The notes beneath the pieces are model-generated. The model did no database searches. It saw nothing but the letters and a program-made list of their open reading frames with translations, and was not told the DNA's origin. Shown here one piece after another: positions 35,478-43,067 of a stretch of 64,000 nucleotides of DNA. The stretch lies in assembly GCF_003325475.1 (NCBI RefSeq), contig NZ_CP029495.1:4278001-4342000 (forward strand), read 5' to 3'. This stretch comes from Chromobacterium phragmitis (GTDB taxonomy: Bacteria; Pseudomonadota; Gammaproteobacteria; Burkholderiales; Chromobacteriaceae). Each line of letters starts with the position of its first letter. Within the stretch, counting starts at the first letter, position 1. A program made the position numbers and the translations under genes.

Positions 35478-36044
35478 ATGCAGGCCTCGCTGCCGCTGCC
35501 CAGCCTGGAAACCCGGCTGCAACTGCACGCGGGCACGGCGCTGTCGCTAGGCAGCGCCGCGCTGTTCACCTGGCTGTGGCACGGCTTGGACCTTCACCGG
35601 CTGCTGCCGCGCCAGGGCGAGGAGTGGCTGGCCTGGGCGGTGTTCTTCCTGCCCATCGGACTCACCGTGCGCCACATCCTGCGCCGGCCGCGCCAGCACC
35701 AGCTGGGCGACCTGATCGGCCTCTACATCGGCCTGGTGCTGCAGTTCGCCGTGGTCTACTACCTGTTCGCGCTGTTGCTGACCCAGGGCAATCCGTTCCA
35801 CGGCATGACGGCGCTCTACGACGCGGGCGGCTTGCCGCTGGCCGATTTTTACCGCCACGCCGCCCTGCTGTTCCTGGACTGCTTCCACCTGTCCATCGCC
35901 ACCGCGGCCACGGTGGGATACGGCGACATGTACCCCACCTACTGGCCGGTGCGCCTGCTGGCGGATCTGCAGATCATCTTCACCAGCGCGCTGGTGATCA
36001 TAGGCTTCGGCCGGCATTTCTCCGGCCAGGACGCGCCGCGCTAG
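35478..36044 (+). CDS. Potassium-channel-like membrane protein
   Basis: The 188-residue protein has four hydrophobic segments (about 21-36, 49-65, 82-104 and the C-terminal helix) and, before the last, a pore loop with the selectivity filter TVGYGD within IATAATVGYGDMYPTYW. That motif defines K+-selective channels. The last helix (LLADLQIIFTSALVIIGFG) would be the pore-lining helix. The ATG at 35478 is two bases after the dxs stop, so it is probably read through from dxs; a functional link is not obvious. Its TAG stop overlaps the stop of the convergent DUF2165 gene in a shared CTAG. Confidence 0.82.
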   Translation: MQASLPLPSLETRLQLHAGTALSLGSAALFTWLWHGLDLHRLLPRQGEEWLAWAVFFLPIGLTVRHILRRPRQHQLGDLIGLYIGLVLQFAVVYYLFALLLTQGNPFHGMTALYDAGGLPLADFYRHAALLFLDCFHLSIATAATVGYGDMYPTYWPVRLLADLQIIFTSALVIIGFGRHFSGQDAPR

Positions 36045-36565
36045 TCCCGCTGCTCGGCCTGGCGGATATAGACCAGGCTCAGCAGGATGAAGCCGATGAA
36101 GGCGTAGGCCTTCATCTGGCCGTTCCACTTGCTGGCCCACATCGCGAAATATTCTCCGCCCACCACCGCAAAGCCGAAATACCAGACCAGAATGGCCGCC
36201 AGCGCGCCGAGCGTGAACAGGCTCTTGCCCCAGGCCAGGCCGCCGCGGCCGGAAGCGGCCTTGAGCATGAGCAGGCCGCCGGCCGCGCACAGCAGGCCGC
36301 AGGCGGTTTCGCCGGCGATGATGGCGGCGTAGCCCAGCCGCTGCCAGAACGGGTCGCTCACCGCGCGGCTCTGCAAGGCCGCGCCATCGAACCACGGCTC
36401 CAGCGCGTCCATCGCCAGCACGTGGCGGACGAATTGCCAGTTGGAGTCGTAATCGATGAGGTTGCCGCTCGCCACCAGCAGGCCAAACACGCCGATGGAC
36501 AGCGCCAGCGCGGCCTTGCACAGGTACTGGATGCGCAGGTGGACATTCAATTGTTCTATCGTCAT
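36041..36565 (-). CDS. DUF2165-family small integral membrane protein
   Basis: The 174-residue protein has four transmembrane helices (about 17-35, 78-98, 108-125 and 148-165). It shows the DUF2165 pattern, with an early VFGLLVASGNLIDYDSNWQFVRHVLAMD loop and IIAGETACGLL in the second helix. Function is unknown. The ATG at 36565 has GGAG at good spacing, and the frame upstream is not sense. The end overlaps the channel gene by four bases, each strand using TAG within CTAG. Confidence 0.82.
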   Translation of the reverse strand: MTIEQLNVHLRIQYLCKAALALSIGVFGLLVASGNLIDYDSNWQFVRHVLAMDALEPWFDGAALQSRAVSDPFWQRLGYAAIIAGETACGLLCAAGGLLMLKAASGRGGLAWGKSLFTLGALAAILVWYFGFAVVGGEYFAMWASKWNGQMKAYAFIGFILLSLVYIRQAEQRD

Positions 36566-36624
36566 GGGTTTCTCCAGCGATTTGGCAAACCCGCAGCATG
36601 CCATGATCAAAAGCGCGCGCCTAT

Positions 36625-36653
36625 AAAAAAACGGCCTGGCAAAGCCAGACCGT
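36625..36653 (-). terminator. Rho-independent terminator of pepD
   Basis: On the - strand a 10-bp stem (36653-36644 with 36640-36631, TTT loop, one G-T pair) is followed by a run of T (A on + at 36625-36631). It lies 25 bp past the pepD stop. Confidence 0.88.
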
Positions 36654-36677
36654 TCTTCGCTGCCTAGACATTCCCGC

Positions 36678-38132
36678 TCAGCGCACCGGGATCGCCTTCA
36701 GCGCCGCCTGCAGCAGCTGCCAGGCCTTGCCCACCGACTCCACCTCCACCCGCTCGCCCGGCGCGTGCGCGCCGCGGATGTTCGGGCCGAAGGACACCAT
36801 GTCCAGATTCGGGTACTTGGAGCCCAAAATGCCGCACTCCAGGCCGGCGTGGATCACTTGCACCTCGGCTTCGCCGCCGAATTCCTGGCGGTATACATCC
36901 TTGAACAGCGCCAGCAGCTTGGACTGCGGATTCGGCGCCCAGCCCGGGTAGCCGCCTTCCATCTCCACCTTGAACGCCGCCAGCGCGAACAGGCTTTCCA
37001 CCTCGCGCGCCAGCATCCAGGTGCCGGAGTCCAGCAGGGAGCGCACCATCAGGTTGGCGAACACCTTGCCGTCGACGATAGTCACCACGCCCAGATTGTT
37101 GGAGGTTTCCACCACGCCTTCCACGCGCTGGCTCATGCGCTTCACGCCGTGCGGCGCCGCGTGCAGCGCGGACAGGATGGCGGACTGATCCGCCTTGGCC
37201 AGCACGCCGGCGGCCGCGGCGGATTCGGACAGCACCGACACGCCCTCGTCCACGCCGGCCAGCTCGAAGCGCATCAGCGCCTGGAAAGCGTCCAGCTTGG
37301 CGGCCACTTTGGCGGCGTCGGCCGCAGGGTAAGCCACCACGGCGAAGGCTTCGCGCGACAGCGCGTTGCGCGCGGTGCCGCCCTTCAGGCTAGCCAGACG
37401 CAGCTCGGTTTCCGCTTCCAGCTCGCGGATCAGGCGGATCAGCAGCTTGTTGGCGTTGCCGCGGCCCAGATGGATGTCGGCGCCGGAGTGGCCGCCCTTC
37501 AAGCCTTTGATGGTCAGGCTGGCAGTCTGGAAGCCGGCCGGCACCGCCTCCACGGCGTAGTCGCGGGTGACGTTGACATCCACGCCGCCGGCGCAGCCCA
37601 TGTAGAACTCGCCCCACTCTTCGGTATCGATATTGATCAGGTACTGGCCCTGCAGCAGGCCGGCTTCCAGACCCAGCGCGCCGCCCATGCCGGCCTCTTC
37701 ATCCAGCGTCAGCAGCACTTCCACCGGGCCGTGGGCGACATCGTCGCCAGACAGCACCGCCATGCCCAGCGCCACGCCGATGCCGTTGTCGGCGCCCAGC
37801 GTGGTGTTTTCGGCGATCAGCCAGCCATCCTTCAGTACCGGGCGGATCGGGTCCTTGAAGAAGTCGTGCTCGGTGCCGCTATTGGCCTGGCACACCATGT
37901 CCAGGTGGCCTTGCAGCACCACGCCGGCGCGGTCCTCGTAACCTGGGGTGGCCGGCTTGCGGATGATCAGGTTGCCGACCTGGTCCACGATGGTTTCCAG
38001 GCCGCGCAGTTCCGCCCAGCCTTTCATGTAGTCGCGCACCTGCTCTTCGTGCTTGGACGGGCGCGGAATGTCGCACAGGGTTTGGAAGTGTTCCCAGACG
38101 GCTTTGGGTTCGAGTTGGGCGATATCGGTCAC
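36678..38132 (-). CDS. pepD: Aminoacyl-histidine dipeptidase (peptidase D)
   Basis: M20-family di-zinc dipeptidase, cytoplasmic, cleaving Xaa-His (carnosine-type) dipeptides. Metal ligands are in place: GHLDMVCQ (His-x-Asp, about residue 75), TTLGADNGIG (Asp, about 111-118), TLDEEAGMGG (Glu-Glu, about 143-152), NIDTEEWGE, and a C-terminal HAGLECGILGSK (His). Length is 484 residues, as for PepD. It is monocistronic with its own terminator. Confidence 0.95.
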   Translation of the reverse strand: MTDIAQLEPKAVWEHFQTLCDIPRPSKHEEQVRDYMKGWAELRGLETIVDQVGNLIIRKPATPGYEDRAGVVLQGHLDMVCQANSGTEHDFFKDPIRPVLKDGWLIAENTTLGADNGIGVALGMAVLSGDDVAHGPVEVLLTLDEEAGMGGALGLEAGLLQGQYLINIDTEEWGEFYMGCAGGVDVNVTRDYAVEAVPAGFQTASLTIKGLKGGHSGADIHLGRGNANKLLIRLIRELEAETELRLASLKGGTARNALSREAFAVVAYPAADAAKVAAKLDAFQALMRFELAGVDEGVSVLSESAAAAGVLAKADQSAILSALHAAPHGVKRMSQRVEGVVETSNNLGVVTIVDGKVFANLMVRSLLDSGTWMLAREVESLFALAAFKVEMEGGYPGWAPNPQSKLLALFKDVYRQEFGGEAEVQVIHAGLECGILGSKYPNLDMVSFGPNIRGAHAPGERVEVESVGKAWQLLQAALKAIPVR

Positions 38133-38498
38133 AACGCATTCCTTGAATCGGTAGCGCGGCGCGCGCTAGATGCGCCGCGCCGCCGGGTACAACATTCGCC
38201 GTCGCGGCGAAGGCTGGAAAGAAATTCAGAAACCCACTTTAGCATGTCGCAGCCGGCGAGGCATCCGCCCGTGCCGCTGCCATGCGCATGGTTCTAGCAT
38301 GCGAACATTCTACACCACGCGCAATGAATGGAAAGCATGCGAAACACCTTGCCGCGGCTGCGGAAAAATCATTTTCTCCACGCCGCTCATGGGTCATGCC
38401 GTTTTCAGGCTTGCGATTACGAACGCATCAAGCATGCAAAAACCGCATGCGTTCGCTTGGCGGGCCTCCAGAGAAACGCCGCCAAGCGCAATCAGCGG
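38133..38498. other. Gene-free stretch with GCATGC repeats and a 10-bp hairpin
   Basis: No credible gene occurs in these 366 bases. It holds five close GCATG(C)-type repeats (around 38281, 38298, 38335, 38432 and 38445), three of them followed by GAA or its equivalent. A perfect inverted repeat CGCTTGGCGG (38454-38463) and CCGCCAAGCG (38479-38488) has a 15-nt spacer. The hairpin lies 10 bp after the pmbA-like stop and may act as its terminator, although no T-run follows. The pepD promoter should lie near 38150-38250. Confidence 0.5.
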
Positions 38499-39818
38499 CT
38501 ACAAGCTAAAACGCATGGCCTTGACCAGCGCGCCGGGCAGCAGTTTGCTGGCCGTGGCTCGCGACTCATAGCTGAGCGGGTCCGCCAGCCATTCGCGCTC
38601 GGCGGTCAGCGCCTCCAGTTGCTCGCCCAGCAAGCTGAACAGGCTGTCGTCGAAGCGCATCACTCCCAGCGGCGCGACGATCTTGCCCTCCTCCACCCAG
38701 AAGCAGGCGAAGCGCGTCATGCCGGTGATGCGGCAGGCGGAGCGGTCCGAGAAGTTCAGATACCACAGATTGGACAAGTAGACGCCGGTGCCGAGCGCTT
38801 TCAAAGCTTCGTCGCGAGGCAGATCGCCCGCCGCCAATCGCATCGACTCCGCGTCCTCGTCTCCGCCGGCGTTCGGCTCCAGGCCGAATTCGCGCGCGCT
38901 GCGCGGACCGATCAGGCTGCCGCGGTGTTCGCCGCGCGCGATCAGCTCCACCCGCTCCGGCCGGATGAAGCCCTCGCGCTGGAACAAGGGCGACAAGCCT
39001 TCCCCGCCAGCCTCCTCCAGGCTCACCAGCGGCGACAGCCTGGCCTCCCCCTCCACCAGCTTCAGCAGAGGACTGCGCTTGCTGCGCACTTCCTTTTCCG
39101 ACACTCCGCCCCAGTTCAGCATGCCCAACAGGCTTCCCAGCGCGGCGGGGGTGAAGTAGGCGCGGTACGCTCCCGGCGCCAGCGTTTTCAGCGGCAGCTT
39201 CAACAGCGCCAGCTGCTCGGCGGCCTCGGCGACGCCGCGCCGCAGCGACGCCGCGTCCCAGGCCGTCCCGGCCATATTGCGCTTGACCGCCTTGTCGCCG
39301 TGGGAATACAGGCTCCAATCGAAATTCCAGCTCTCGCCCTGCTGCCAGTTGAACTGGCCCAGATGATTGGCAAAGCCGAAGCTCATGTCGCCGCAGGCCA
39401 GGATGCCCACCAGATCGTGGCCATCGGCCGCCTCCAGAATGTCCGCCACCATGGATTCCGCCGGCGGCAACCGATGAGGCTGGACGCGCTCGCCGCTCTG
39501 CGGCCGCTCGTTCAGCAACAGGAAGGGATCGTCCTCCACCTGTTCCAGCGCCGCGCGCAACTCCGGCAGCGCGCCCTCCAGCAAGGCCAGGTCATCCTCC
39601 CCGCCGCTCAGCGACAACTGCTGCGTGGCCTGGCGCGCGCCCTTGATCAGTCGCAGGTCCAGATACGCCTGCTCCACCCGTCCCGCCTGCCTCACCTTGC
39701 CGTGGTTGAAGCGGATGAAATCGGTGCGTTCGGCCTGCAGCCACAGGGTGTAGCCTTCTCCCTCCCGCAGCCAGCCGTCCAGCGCCGCCGCCAGTGTCTT
39801 CAAATGCGCGCGCATCAT
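38499..39818 (-). CDS. pmbA: TldE/PmbA-family protein, partner of TldD
   Basis: The 439-residue protein belongs to the modulator-of-gyrase family (TldE/PmbA): a weakly conserved N-terminal alpha/beta domain and a C-terminal beta domain ending ITGMTRFACFWVEEGKIVAPLGVMRFDDSLF. TldE lacks the metal site and works with TldD as a heterodimeric protease of unfolded or modified peptides. The ATG at 39818 overlaps the stop of the upstream tldD-like gene as ATGA, so the two are coupled; the longer open frame upstream only shadows that gene. Confidence 0.85.
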   Translation of the reverse strand: MMRAHLKTLAAALDGWLREGEGYTLWLQAERTDFIRFNHGKVRQAGRVEQAYLDLRLIKGARQATQQLSLSGGEDDLALLEGALPELRAALEQVEDDPFLLLNERPQSGERVQPHRLPPAESMVADILEAADGHDLVGILACGDMSFGFANHLGQFNWQQGESWNFDWSLYSHGDKAVKRNMAGTAWDAASLRRGVAEAAEQLALLKLPLKTLAPGAYRAYFTPAALGSLLGMLNWGGVSEKEVRSKRSPLLKLVEGEARLSPLVSLEEAGGEGLSPLFQREGFIRPERVELIARGEHRGSLIGPRSAREFGLEPNAGGDEDAESMRLAAGDLPRDEALKALGTGVYLSNLWYLNFSDRSACRITGMTRFACFWVEEGKIVAPLGVMRFDDSLFSLLGEQLEALTAEREWLADPLSYESRATASKLLPGALVKAMRFSL

Positions 39819-41269
39819 GCCGCTCCTCCGAATACGTCCACTTCGCCGAACACGCAGGCCGGCGAAGCATGGCCTACCCGTATCACCTGGGATGGCTCGC
39901 CCTTGCCGCAATACGGCGTCCCCATCACACAGAAGGTGCTTGCGTCGCCCACCGCCTTCAGCGAACGCCAGAAGCTGGCGGAAATGCCGCGGTAGTTGGG
40001 ATTGCGCACCACGCCCTTCAATTCGCCGTTTTCTATCAATTGCCCCCATTCGCAGCCGAACTGGAATTTGTTGCGGGAATCATCGATAGACCAGCTGACA
40101 TTGGTCTGCATCAGCACGCCGCGCTCCACGCCGGCCACCAGTTGCCCGAACGTCTTGTCGCCCGGCTCCACGTTCAGATTGGCCATCCGGTCTATCGGCG
40201 CGCGGTTCCAGTTGCTGGCGCGGCTATTGGCCACGCTATCCAGCGCATGGCCGTTCAGCCTGGCCCGCATGGCCGATACCGCGCCGCCCAGCGGCCGTTC
40301 CAGGATGCCGTTCCGGATCAGCCACGCCTTCTCCGCCCGCTGGCCATCGTCGTCCCAGCCATAGCTCGCCAGTTCCTTGGCCAGCGAGGGATCGAAGGTG
40401 ACGTTGAGCAGGTCCGAGCCGTAGCGGTAACTGCCGAACATGTCCGGCGTGACGAAGCTGGTGCCGGCCATATTGCGCTCGTCGCCCAGGATGCGGTCCA
40501 GCTCCAGCGGATGGCCTATGCTCTCGTGGATTTGCAGCATCATCTGCTCCGGCATCAGCAGCAAATCCATCTTGCCGCTCGGGCAGTTGGGCGCGTACAA
40601 AAGCTGCATCGCCTCGTCCGCCACCCGGCGGCCCGCGCCGCGCAAGCCGGACTCCGCGATCAATTCCAGGCCGCCTTGGCGTCCCAGGCCGCCATACTGG
40701 CCGCCCAGGCTGCGCGTCTGCACTCGCCCCTGATCGAACGCCGTCACCACCAGCGAAGGCGTCAGCGCCTGCATCCGCTGCTCCACCTCGCCGCCGTCGG
40801 AGGTCAGGTGCAATTGGCGCACATCCTGCCGCCATAGCCCGGCCGACCAGTCCACCACCCGCGCATCGTCGCCCTTGGCCGCCGCCGACTCGCTCAGCAG
40901 CAGGTCCAGCAAGGCCGCTCGCGGCCATGACGGCTCGCTGGCCTCGCCCTGCCAGACGCCGCGCGGGCTCGGCGGCTTCACGCCCCGGAAATCGAACACC
41001 CCGCGCCCGGCGGTGGCGCGCGCCCAGCCGCGCGCGCGCTCGAAGGCCGCGCGCAGCCCAGCCTCGCTCAGATCGGCGGTGGCGGCATAGCCGTAGCCGC
41101 CTCCGTCCAGCACGGTGATCATCGCGCCGCGGTCGCGGCGGCGCGCCAGCGGCTGCTGCCGCCCCTGGCGGACGCGCAGCTGCTCGCTGTCCTCCTCCAC
41201 ATAACGCAAGGAACAAAAGTCCGCCTGCGGCCGCAGCGCCTGGAAACGCCGCCTGATGGTTTCAAACAT
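39815..41269 (-). CDS. tldD: TldD-family metalloprotease
   Basis: The metal-binding motif characteristic of TldD is present as QIHESIGHPLELDR (HExxxH) at about residue 245, and the C-terminus has GKGEPSQVIRVGH and CVFGEVDVFG. TldD with TldE forms a narrow-cleft protease. I chose the ATG at 41269, which has GGAG eight bases upstream; an ATG at 41275 is too close to that box. The length is 484 residues. This could be a paralogous TldD-like pair rather than the housekeeping one, which cannot be excluded without the rest of the genome. Confidence 0.85.
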   Translation of the reverse strand: MFETIRRRFQALRPQADFCSLRYVEEDSEQLRVRQGRQQPLARRRDRGAMITVLDGGGYGYAATADLSEAGLRAAFERARGWARATAGRGVFDFRGVKPPSPRGVWQGEASEPSWPRAALLDLLLSESAAAKGDDARVVDWSAGLWRQDVRQLHLTSDGGEVEQRMQALTPSLVVTAFDQGRVQTRSLGGQYGGLGRQGGLELIAESGLRGAGRRVADEAMQLLYAPNCPSGKMDLLLMPEQMMLQIHESIGHPLELDRILGDERNMAGTSFVTPDMFGSYRYGSDLLNVTFDPSLAKELASYGWDDDGQRAEKAWLIRNGILERPLGGAVSAMRARLNGHALDSVANSRASNWNRAPIDRMANLNVEPGDKTFGQLVAGVERGVLMQTNVSWSIDDSRNKFQFGCEWGQLIENGELKGVVRNPNYRGISASFWRSLKAVGDASTFCVMGTPYCGKGEPSQVIRVGHASPACVFGEVDVFGGAA

Positions 41270-41364
41270 GTTCATGGCTCCGGATGAGGGAGGCATCGCG
41301 CCGCCCAATGTCAATGGCATTGATGCTAATCAGTCCTGCCCCGTCCTGTCCATTCCCGACCCAT

Positions 41365-41387
41365 AAAAAAAGCCGCCCGAAGGCGGC
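41365..41387 (-). terminator. Terminator after the DUF1348 gene
   Basis: GCCGCC-CGAA-GGCGGC (41372-41387) is followed on the - strand by seven T (A on + at 41365-41371), 16 bp after the stop. Confidence 0.88.
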
Positions 41388-41402
41388 CGCTCGCGCATCG
41401 CT

Positions 41403-41870
41403 TCACAGGCCCAGTTCGCCCAAGCCCGGGTGGCCGTCCGGACGGCGGCCCAGCGCCCAGAAGAACTTGCGCTCGGACTCCGCGATCGGCATGTCGTTGA
41501 TGCTGGCGTGGCGGTGAACCATCAGGCCGTCCGCGCCGAACTCCCAGTTTTCATTGCCGTAGCTGCGGTACCACTGGCCGCCGTCGTCATGCCATTCGTA
41601 GGCGAAGCGCACCGCGATGCGGTTGCCGTCGAAAGCCCACAGCTCCTTGATCAGGCGGTATTCCAGCTCGCGCTTCCACTTACGTTCCAGCATGGCCTGG
41701 GCTTCGGCCCGGCCGCGCGGAAAATCCACGCGGTTGCGCCAGCGGGTGTCCTGGCTGTAGGCCAGCGCCACGCGCGCCGGATCGCGGCTGTTCCAGCCGT
41801 CTTCGGCCAAGCGGATTTTCTCGATCGCGGTTTCGCGGGTGAACGGCGGCAGCGGCGGGCGGGTTTCCAT
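41403..41870 (-). CDS. DUF1348 / NTF2-like protein
   Basis: The 155-residue cytoplasmic protein has the DUF1348 pattern: KIRLAEDGWNSRDPARVALAYSQDTRWRNR, RKWKRELEYRLIKELWAF, VRFAYEWHDDGGQWYRSYGNENWEF and NDMPI. Members adopt a cone-like NTF2 fold; no reaction is established. It is divergent from a TetR-family gene, and the 89 bp between them contain strong palindromes, one right next to this gene's start. TetR repression of this gene is therefore likely. Confidence 0.9.
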   Translation of the reverse strand: METRPPLPPFTRETAIEKIRLAEDGWNSRDPARVALAYSQDTRWRNRVDFPRGRAEAQAMLERKWKRELEYRLIKELWAFDGNRIAVRFAYEWHDDGGQWYRSYGNENWEFGADGLMVHRHASINDMPIAESERKFFWALGRRPDGHPGLGELGL

Positions 41871-41892
41871 ATCGATTTCCTTTTCAGTTTAA

Positions 41893-41949
41893 GTAGACAG
41901 ATCTGTCTACGCGCAAATCAGTCTAGACCAAGTAGACAAGTCTGTCTAC
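41893..41949. promoter_or_regulatory. TetR-type operators between the DUF1348 and TetR genes
   Basis: GTAGACAGATCTGTCTAC (41893-41910) is a perfect 18-bp palindrome. GTAGACAAGTCTGTCTAC (41932-41949) is the same site with an imperfect centre. Between them GTCTAGAC (41921-41928) is a perfect 8-bp palindrome. The second site ends 10 bp before the TetR start codon and the first lies 22 bp before the DUF1348 start, so a dimeric repressor bound here would control both genes. Confidence 0.85.
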
Positions 41950-41959
41950 AATCCGCTTT

Positions 41960-42514
41960 ATGAAAAAGACCGCTCCAGACGACATTGCCGCGCTGCCCGC
42001 CCGCGACCGCATCCTCGCCACCGCGCACCGGCTGTTTTATCGGGAAGGGCTGCGCGCCACCGGCATAGACAAGCTGATCGCCGAATCCGGCGTCACCAAG
42101 GTCACCTTCTACCGCCACTTCCCCAGCAAGAACGACTTGATCCAGGCCTATCTGGAGCAACGCCACCGACTCTGGATGAACTGGTTCCGCGCCGCGCTGG
42201 CGCGCCGCGACGGCCCGGCCGCGCTGGCGGACGCCATGCGGGAATGGTTTGGCGCGGACGATTTCCGCGGCTGCGCCTTCATCAACGGGGTAGGGGAAAT
42301 GCCGGAACCGGCGGTGGCGGACGCCGCGCGGCGGCACAAGGCCGAGATGCGGCAAGCCATCGCCGAGCGGCTGCCGGAGGGCGCCGGCAAGGCCGAGATG
42401 GCGGACATGCTGTCCCTGGCGGTGGACGGCGCCATCGTGCGCGCGCAGATGGACGGCCAGGCGGACGCCGCGCTGGCGGCGCTGGAGAGCATGATCGGAA
42501 AACTGGCGGGGTGA
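41960..42514 (+). CDS. TetR-family transcriptional regulator
   Basis: This 184-residue repressor has an N-terminal helix-turn-helix (about residues 14-60, RILATAHRLFYREGLRATGIDKLIAESGVTKVTFYRHFPSK region) and an all-helical ligand domain containing GCAFINGVGEM. It is divergent from the DUF1348 gene and faces two near-identical 18-bp palindromes, so autoregulation and control of that gene are expected. The inducer is unknown. Confidence 0.93.
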   Translation: MKKTAPDDIAALPARDRILATAHRLFYREGLRATGIDKLIAESGVTKVTFYRHFPSKNDLIQAYLEQRHRLWMNWFRAALARRDGPAALADAMREWFGADDFRGCAFINGVGEMPEPAVADAARRHKAEMRQAIAERLPEGAGKAEMADMLSLAVDGAIVRAQMDGQADAALAALESMIGKLAG

Positions 42515-42571
42515 CGCGCCGGCGCCGGCCGTGATAGTTTCGAAAGGAACGAAAACGCCGGAGACACCCGC

Positions 42572-43066
42572 ATGGAACACGCCCTGTACCGCCTGCTGGA
42601 CGAGCAGCGGATTCCCTACCAACGCTTCGAGCACCCGCCGGTCTACACCTGCGAGGAAGCCGCGCGGCTGATTCCGGACCTGCCCGGCGCGGAGTGCAAG
42701 AACCTGTTTCTGTGCGACGCCAAGGGCCGCCGCCATTTCCTGGTGGCGGCGCCGGCCGACGCCGGCGTGGACATCAAGGCGCTGGGCGAGGCGCTGGAAG
42801 CCAAGGGCCTGCGCTTCGCCTCGCCCGAGCGGCTGAAAAAATATCTGGGGCTGGCGCCCGGATCGGTGACGCTGCTGGCCGCGGTCAACGACCGCGATCA
42901 CCAGGTGGAGGTGGTGGTGGACGCGGCGCTATGGGCGCGGGAGGCGATTCTCTGCCACCCGCTGGTCAACACCGCCACGCTGAGCGTGCCGGTGGAGGGG
43001 CTGGCGCGGCTGCTGGCCCATACCGGCCACGCGCCGCGCGTGATCGCGGTGCCCCGCCGGGACTGA
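42572..43066 (+). CDS. YbaK/ProX-type aminoacyl-tRNA deacylase
   Basis: The 164-residue protein has the YbaK/INS-domain pattern: YQRFEHPPVYTCEEAARL, ECKNLFLCDAKGRRHFLVAAPAD, FASPERLKKYLGLAPGSVTLLA and CHPLVNTATLSV. This is the free-standing ProX (prolyl-tRNA synthetase associated domain) class, which hydrolyses mischarged Ala-tRNA-Pro in trans. A GGAG box precedes the ATG. It lies 57 bp after the TetR gene in the same direction, possibly from its own promoter. Confidence 0.87.
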   Translation: MEHALYRLLDEQRIPYQRFEHPPVYTCEEAARLIPDLPGAECKNLFLCDAKGRRHFLVAAPADAGVDIKALGEALEAKGLRFASPERLKKYLGLAPGSVTLLAAVNDRDHQVEVVVDAALWAREAILCHPLVNTATLSVPVEGLARLLAHTGHAPRVIAVPRRD

Positions 43067-43067
43067 T

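Noticed and set aside
38170..38571. Frame of 133 codons between pepD and pmbA
   Set aside because: Overlaps the 3' end of the pmbA-like gene on the other strand and lacks coding character; the stretch is better explained by repeats and a hairpin.
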